From Amycolatopsis camponoti (GTDB taxonomy: Bacteria; Actinomycetota; Actinomycetes; Mycobacteriales; Pseudonocardiaceae), in contig NZ_CABVGP010000001.1 in the NCBI RefSeq assembly GCF_902497555.1, positions 248,001 through 312,000 on the forward strand: a stretch of 64,000 bases of DNA, read 5' to 3'. Positions within the stretch are counted from its first letter, which is position 1. The number at the start of each line of letters is the position of its first letter. A program made the translations under genes and the position numbers. Positions 60,302 through 64,000 of the stretch are shown one piece after another. The notes beneath the pieces were generated by a model that did no database searches, was not told the DNA's origin, and was given only the letters and a program-made list of their open reading frames with translations.

Positions 60302-63300
60302 TCAGACCAGGGTGAGCGCGTAGATCTCGACCCGCGGATCGTTCGGCAGGCTCACCGACTGCAGCGTCTTCCCGCTGTCCAAGGTCGCCGATACCCCGAA
60401 CAGCCGGACCGGCGGCCCGTCGACTCCGCTGCCCGCCTTGATGCGGTGCGGCATGTCGAGCACGACCGATGACCCCGAGCCCGCCCAGTCGGCGAACGTC
60501 ACGGCGAGGTCGGCGCTCGTGCCGTCGGTGTAGTGCGCCGTCAGGGTTGTCGACACCGGGCCGTTGTGCGACGACCCGACGAGCCGCAGCGCGCCGTGCT
60601 GACCCGCCGGGAGCAGCAGTGACTGCCCACGGGCTTCCACGAAGTTGGGCGAAGTCCCCGAAGCGTTCGGAGCCGCGTACGTCACGCCGTCCCAGGTCAC
60701 CGGGCCGGCCGCGGGCAGCAGCGAAGCGTCGTAGCTCCAGCCGCCGCCGTCGAAGTTGCCCTCCGTGGACGCCTCGACCGTCGCCGTGCCGTCGTGGTTG
60801 TAGTCGCGGCCCAGGTCGACCGCGCACTGCGAACCCGGCGAAGCACACGCCGACGGCGTCCGGACCTCGACCGTCGCCGACCGGGACACGCTGTTCGCGC
60901 CCAGCCCGGACACCTTGACCTGCACCGCGTACGTCCCGGGCGCGGTCCCCGCCGGGACGGTCACCGTGATCGGCACCGTCTTCTGCACCGGCAGCCGTCC
61001 CGACCAGATCAGGTCGACCGGCTGGACCTTCGTCTTCCACCCGGCCGGCCCGGTGACGGAGACGGTCACCGGCTGCAGGGCCGGGTTCTGCGCGAGGACG
61101 TCCAGGTCGAGGTGCACCTGCTGCGCCGTCCCCGCCGGGATCACCACGGACGACTGCCGCAGCGACGCGTCGACGTGCCGCCGCAGGTCACCGACGGCGT
61201 TGTTCACCGACGGCGGCTCGGCACTGGCGGATGTCCCCCACGAGGAAGGCTTCGACCCGAGCTTGTGGTTCAAGACGCCACCGTGCGCCAGGGAAGACCA
61301 ATCGAGGGACGTCTGCCGGACGTCCCGGCCGTTGAGCGACACGCTCTGGACGTACCGGTTCGCGTCGGAAGCCCCCGGCGCGTTCACGGTCAGCGTGCCA
61401 CCCTGCGACCGGCCGTACTGTCCGATCCGGACGGTCGCCGACTCGAACTGCGGGCTCGACACCGCGAGGAAGTTCGCGCCGCTCATCGTCGGGTACAGCC
61501 CGAGCGAGGAGAAGACGTACCACGCGGACATCGTGCCGAGGTCGTCGTTGCCGGTCATGCCGTCCGGGCCGGTGGTGAACAGCGTCATCGCCGCGCGGAC
61601 GACGGTCGCGGTCTTCGCCGGCGCGCCGACCCAGTTGTACATGTACGGCGCGAGCAGGTCGGGCTCGTTGTTCGGGTTGTACGTCGGCTTGCCGTAGTAG
61701 TCGTACGGACTGGCGATCCAGTCGTTGCGCGCGGTGCCCGCCGGATCCCGCAAAAGCTTGTCGTAGGCGAAGAACGAGTCGAGCCGCTTCTGCGTCGCGG
61801 GCTTGCCGCCCATCAGCGAGACGAGCCCGGCCGGGTCCTGCGGCACGAGCCACTGGTACTGGTACGCGCCGCCTTCGTGGAACTGGTGGTCGGCGTCGAC
61901 CGGGTTGTACGGCGTGAGGAACGTGCCCTCGGTGGTGCGCGGGCGGAACTGCTGCGTGGTCGAGTCCCACAAATTGCGGTACCACTGGCCGCGGTCGGCG
62001 AACATCCGTGCGTCGGCCTGGTGGTTCAGGCCTTTCGCCATCAGCGCGAGCGCCGCGTCGGCCGCCGAGTACTCCATGGTCGCGGACGCCGGGTGCTCGC
62101 AGTCGTTGTCGCCGCCCTTGGCCGCGCAGTCCTTGCCCAGCTCCAAGCCGCTCGGGATGTACCCGCGGTCGTTGTAGTAGTCGACGCCGGAACGCCCGTT
62201 GTACGGCGAGTCGGCGGGCGGCGTGCTCGTCGCGTTCTTCTTGAGCAGCGCGTACGCCTCTTCTTCGTGCCCGGCGAGCAGGCCTTTCGACCACGCTTCG
62301 ACGAGGAACGGCGTCACCGGGTCGCCGGTCATGATGTTGGTTTCGCTCTCGGCCAGCGCCCAGCGCGGCAGCCACCCGCCGTCCCGGCCGATGGCCACGA
62401 CCGACAGCGCGACGTCCCGCGCGACCTGCGGTTCGAGCATTTCGAGCAGCTGGTTCTGCGGCCGGTAGGTGTCCCAGAGCGAGAAGTTCTGGTACGGCGT
62501 GTACCCGCTCGCGGTGTGCACCTTGCCGTCGAAGCCGGTGTACGCGCCGTCGGTGTCGCCGGCCAGGTTCGGGTGCAGCTGCGCGTGGTAGAGCGCGGTG
62601 TAGAACGCCGTCTGCCGTTCGGTCGTGCCGCCGCCGATCTTGATGGCGCCGAGCCGGTCGGCCCACTGCTGGTGCAGCGCGGTCTTCGTGGCGTCGAAGT
62701 CGAAGTTCGAAGTCTCCGCCGCCAGGTTCTTCCGCGCGCCGTCGAGCCCGGTGTAGGACAGGCCGACCTTGAGCACGACGTCGTGGTCGGTGCTCGCGTC
62801 GAAGCTGGCCCAGGCGCCGTTGCCGCCGGTGCCCGCGGCGTCGCGGCTGCCCGGCGTGCGCGTCGAGTCGCGCCAGGTGCCGTACGAGCTGAAGGGCCGG
62901 TCGAAGGTGGCGGTGAAGTAGACGGTGTGCTCGTCGTGGCCGGCGCAGAACCCGCCGGCGCGGACGCGGCCTTCGAGGGTGCGGTCGCCGACGACGTGGA
63001 TCTCGGAGTCCTTCACCGACTGGTTGGCCTGGCCGGTGTTGAACAGGACGTTCGCCTGCCCGGTCGAGGGGAAGGTGTAGCGCTGCCAGCCGGTGCGCGC
63101 GGTCGCGGTCAGCTCGGCGTTCACGCCGTACTTCTTGAGGCCGACGCGGTAGTAGCCGGGCTCGGCGTGCTCGTCGTCGTGGCTGTACTCGGACCTGTAC
63201 GCGTTCTTGTCAACGTTGTCGACGGCGCCGGTGGTGGGCATGATCGGCAGCTCGCCCATCACGCCGCAGCCGACGCCGGACAGGTGCGTCTGGCTGAAGC

Positions 63301-63547
63301 CGTAGATCGCGTTCTGCAGGTAGTCGTAGCCGCCCTGACCGCCGGTGTCCGGGCTGACCTGCACCATTCCGAACGGCGCGCTCGCGCCGGGGAACGTGTT
63401 GCCGAAGTTCTGCGTGCCGACGAAGGGGTTGACCAGGCTCACCGGATCCGCGCTCGGCGGGGCGGCTTCCGCCACGGCCGGCGCCAGCCCGGTGACGACC
63501 ACCCCCACGGCCACCGCGGCGGCCAGCCGTCTGCTCTGCGACCACAT
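60302..63547 (-). CDS. Secreted GH92 alpha-mannosidase
   Basis: A 1081-residue secreted protein: signal peptide of about 28 residues (ending AVAEA), then the GH92 N-terminal beta domain (NPFVGTQNFGNTFPGASAPFGMVQVSPDT) and catalytic barrel (GNDDLGTMSAWYVFSSLGLYP, with the conserved Asp/Glu residues), followed by NPCBM-like and beta-sandwich modules in the last 300 residues (FADWAGSG, MPHRIKAGSGVDGPPVRLF). GH92 enzymes are calcium-dependent exo-alpha-mannosidases acting on N-glycans and fungal mannans. Upstream is a LacI-type operator. It could supplement the fungal wall set 40 kb away. Confidence 0.9.
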   Translation of the reverse strand: MWSQSRRLAAAVAVGVVVTGLAPAVAEAAPPSADPVSLVNPFVGTQNFGNTFPGASAPFGMVQVSPDTGGQGGYDYLQNAIYGFSQTHLSGVGCGVMGELPIMPTTGAVDNVDKNAYRSEYSHDDEHAEPGYYRVGLKKYGVNAELTATARTGWQRYTFPSTGQANVLFNTGQANQSVKDSEIHVVGDRTLEGRVRAGGFCAGHDEHTVYFTATFDRPFSSYGTWRDSTRTPGSRDAAGTGGNGAWASFDASTDHDVVLKVGLSYTGLDGARKNLAAETSNFDFDATKTALHQQWADRLGAIKIGGGTTERQTAFYTALYHAQLHPNLAGDTDGAYTGFDGKVHTASGYTPYQNFSLWDTYRPQNQLLEMLEPQVARDVALSVVAIGRDGGWLPRWALAESETNIMTGDPVTPFLVEAWSKGLLAGHEEEAYALLKKNATSTPPADSPYNGRSGVDYYNDRGYIPSGLELGKDCAAKGGDNDCEHPASATMEYSAADAALALMAKGLNHQADARMFADRGQWYRNLWDSTTQQFRPRTTEGTFLTPYNPVDADHQFHEGGAYQYQWLVPQDPAGLVSLMGGKPATQKRLDSFFAYDKLLRDPAGTARNDWIASPYDYYGKPTYNPNNEPDLLAPYMYNWVGAPAKTATVVRAAMTLFTTGPDGMTGNDDLGTMSAWYVFSSLGLYPTMSGANFLAVSSPQFESATVRIGQYGRSQGGTLTVNAPGASDANRYVQSVSLNGRDVRQTSLDWSSLAHGGVLNHKLGSKPSSWGTSASAEPPSVNNAVGDLRRHVDASLRQSSVVIPAGTAQQVHLDLDVLAQNPALQPVTVSVTGPAGWKTKVQPVDLIWSGRLPVQKTVPITVTVPAGTAPGTYAVQVKVSGLGANSVSRSATVEVRTPSACASPGSQCAVDLGRDYNHDGTATVEASTEGNFDGGGWSYDASLLPAAGPVTWDGVTYAAPNASGTSPNFVEARGQSLLLPAGQHGALRLVGSSHNGPVSTTLTAHYTDGTSADLAVTFADWAGSGSSVVLDMPHRIKAGSGVDGPPVRLFGVSATLDSGKTLQSVSLPNDPRVEIYALTLV

Positions 63548-63566
63548 GGGCGCACCTCTCAGGAGA

Positions 63567-63580
63567 TGACAACGTTGTCA
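63567..63580. promoter_or_regulatory. LacI-family operator upstream of GH92
   Basis: TGACAACGTTGTCA is a perfect 14-base palindrome fitting the LacI/GalR consensus TGNNANCGNTNNCA, 20 bases before the GH92 start. It would repress the mannosidase gene in the absence of inducer. No LacI gene is within this window. Confidence 0.7.
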
Positions 63581-63650
63581 GAACCGGACCTTTGGTCAGG
63601 CCCGTCGTTCGGTCAGCAGCTTTCCACCTCGATGGGCGTTTGAGAAGACC

Positions 63651-64000
63651 TCAACCGGCCGCTTCGCGCAGTAACCGGACGGCGTCACCGACAGCGTTGT
63701 CGGCCAGGTTGCCGTAGCCGAGGACGAGCGCGGGCTCGCCGGGAGCCTCACGGTAGTCGTCGAGATCGGCCACCTTCACGCCCTTGGCGCGCGCCCTCTT
63801 CGTCACTTCGGCCGCGTCCCGGTCCAGGTGCAGGAGGAGGTGCAGCCCGGCCGCCACCCCGGAAAGCCGCCCGGGCCCGAGCGCCTCGACGAGCCGGTCG
63901 CGCCGGGCGCGGTACCGCAGCCGCGCGGCCCGGAGGTGCCGGTCGTAGCCGCCGCTGTCGACGAACCCGGCGAGCGCGAGCTGGTCGACCACCGGCGGCG
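63651..64000 (-). CDS. C-terminal part of a MocR-like (GntR/aminotransferase) regulator
   Basis: About 116 residues open to the window edge, so the start is lost. The sequence (ALAGFVDSGGYDRHLRAARLRYRARRDRLVEALG, SGVAAGLHLLLHLD, LVLGYGNLADNAVGDAVRLLREA) matches the aminotransferase domain end of MocR/PdxR-type regulators. These combine a GntR helix-turn-helix with a PLP-binding fold and often control vitamin B6 or amino acid genes. The gene is on the same strand as GH92, 104 bases before it. Confidence 0.82.
   Translation of the reverse strand, partial: PPVVDQLALAGFVDSGGYDRHLRAARLRYRARRDRLVEALGPGRLSGVAAGLHLLLHLDRDAAEVTKRARAKGVKVADLDDYREAPGEPALVLGYGNLADNAVGDAVRLLREAAG

Noticed and set aside
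63210..63230. A second TCAACGTTGTCGA dyad inside the GH92 gene as another LacI site
   Set aside because: It breaks the consensus in both half-sites and is explained by coding for VDNVDK.

Overview
The window is chromosomal DNA of a high-GC actinomycete, most likely an Amycolatopsis-like member of the Pseudonocardiaceae. Supporting signs are the very high G+C, the GTG and TTG starts, many F420-type and acyl-CoA enzymes, a PxpABC cluster and leaderless promoters. No rRNA, tRNA, CRISPR array, integrase or transposase was seen. Identifications rest on reading the sequence and on remembered family knowledge; no database search was run.

Layout. 0-13.5 kb: a phosphopantetheinyl transferase, an acyl-CoA dehydrogenase, an enoyl-CoA hydratase / acyl-CoA ligase / TetR operon, an amidohydrolase, and assorted small enzymes and regulators (DtxR-like, F420-type oxidoreductase, zinc alcohol dehydrogenase, AlkB-like, ArsR-like). 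13.6-18.8 kb: a 5-oxoproline cluster (pxpC-pxpB-pxpA, a DUF1445 protein, an MFS transporter) opposite a FadR-type GntR regulator, with a FadR-like operator in the shared promoter. 18.9-19.6 kb: an AlkD-like protein.

19.7-35.9 kb is a polysaccharide-use region. A four-gene secreted operon (GH16, GH75, GH30, GH18, each with a ricin-type CBM13 module) looks designed to take apart fungal cell walls. Two divergent ROK regulators follow, then an Opp/Dpp-type ABC importer and a GH1 beta-glucosidase. DasR-like operator sequences lie before both operons, and a TAAGT motif is shared by the ROK promoter region and the importer promoter region.

36-41.5 kb: an aromatic-CoA island (fused FAD monooxygenase/old-yellow-enzyme protein of the 2-aminobenzoyl-CoA or salicylyl-CoA type, acyl-CoA dehydrogenase, RidA-like protein, PaaX regulator). 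41.5-50.8 kb: mixed genes, including a 219-residue protein with all the signature motifs of a cytochrome P450, a MarR/deazaflavin reductase pair, a LysR/FAD-oxidase pair, an AftB-like membrane glycosyltransferase and a stand-alone LigD-type polymerase domain.

50.9-60.2 kb holds the most interesting system: a tightly overlapping operon of a zinc-site-less MDR dehydrogenase, a pterin-synthase (PTPS) homologue that has lost its catalytic and metal residues, a GT4 glycosyltransferase, a methyltransferase, a membrane protein and a GTP cyclohydrolase II with the Tyr-to-Met change at residue 120. It is flanked by a creatininase-family protein, an IMPase-like phosphatase, a Ser/Thr kinase and a second GT4 paralogue with a broken active-site motif. 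It is best read as a pathway from GTP through a formylated pyrimidine to a glycosylated, methylated product. The window ends with a secreted GH92 mannosidase behind a LacI-type operator and the C-terminus of a MocR-like regulator.
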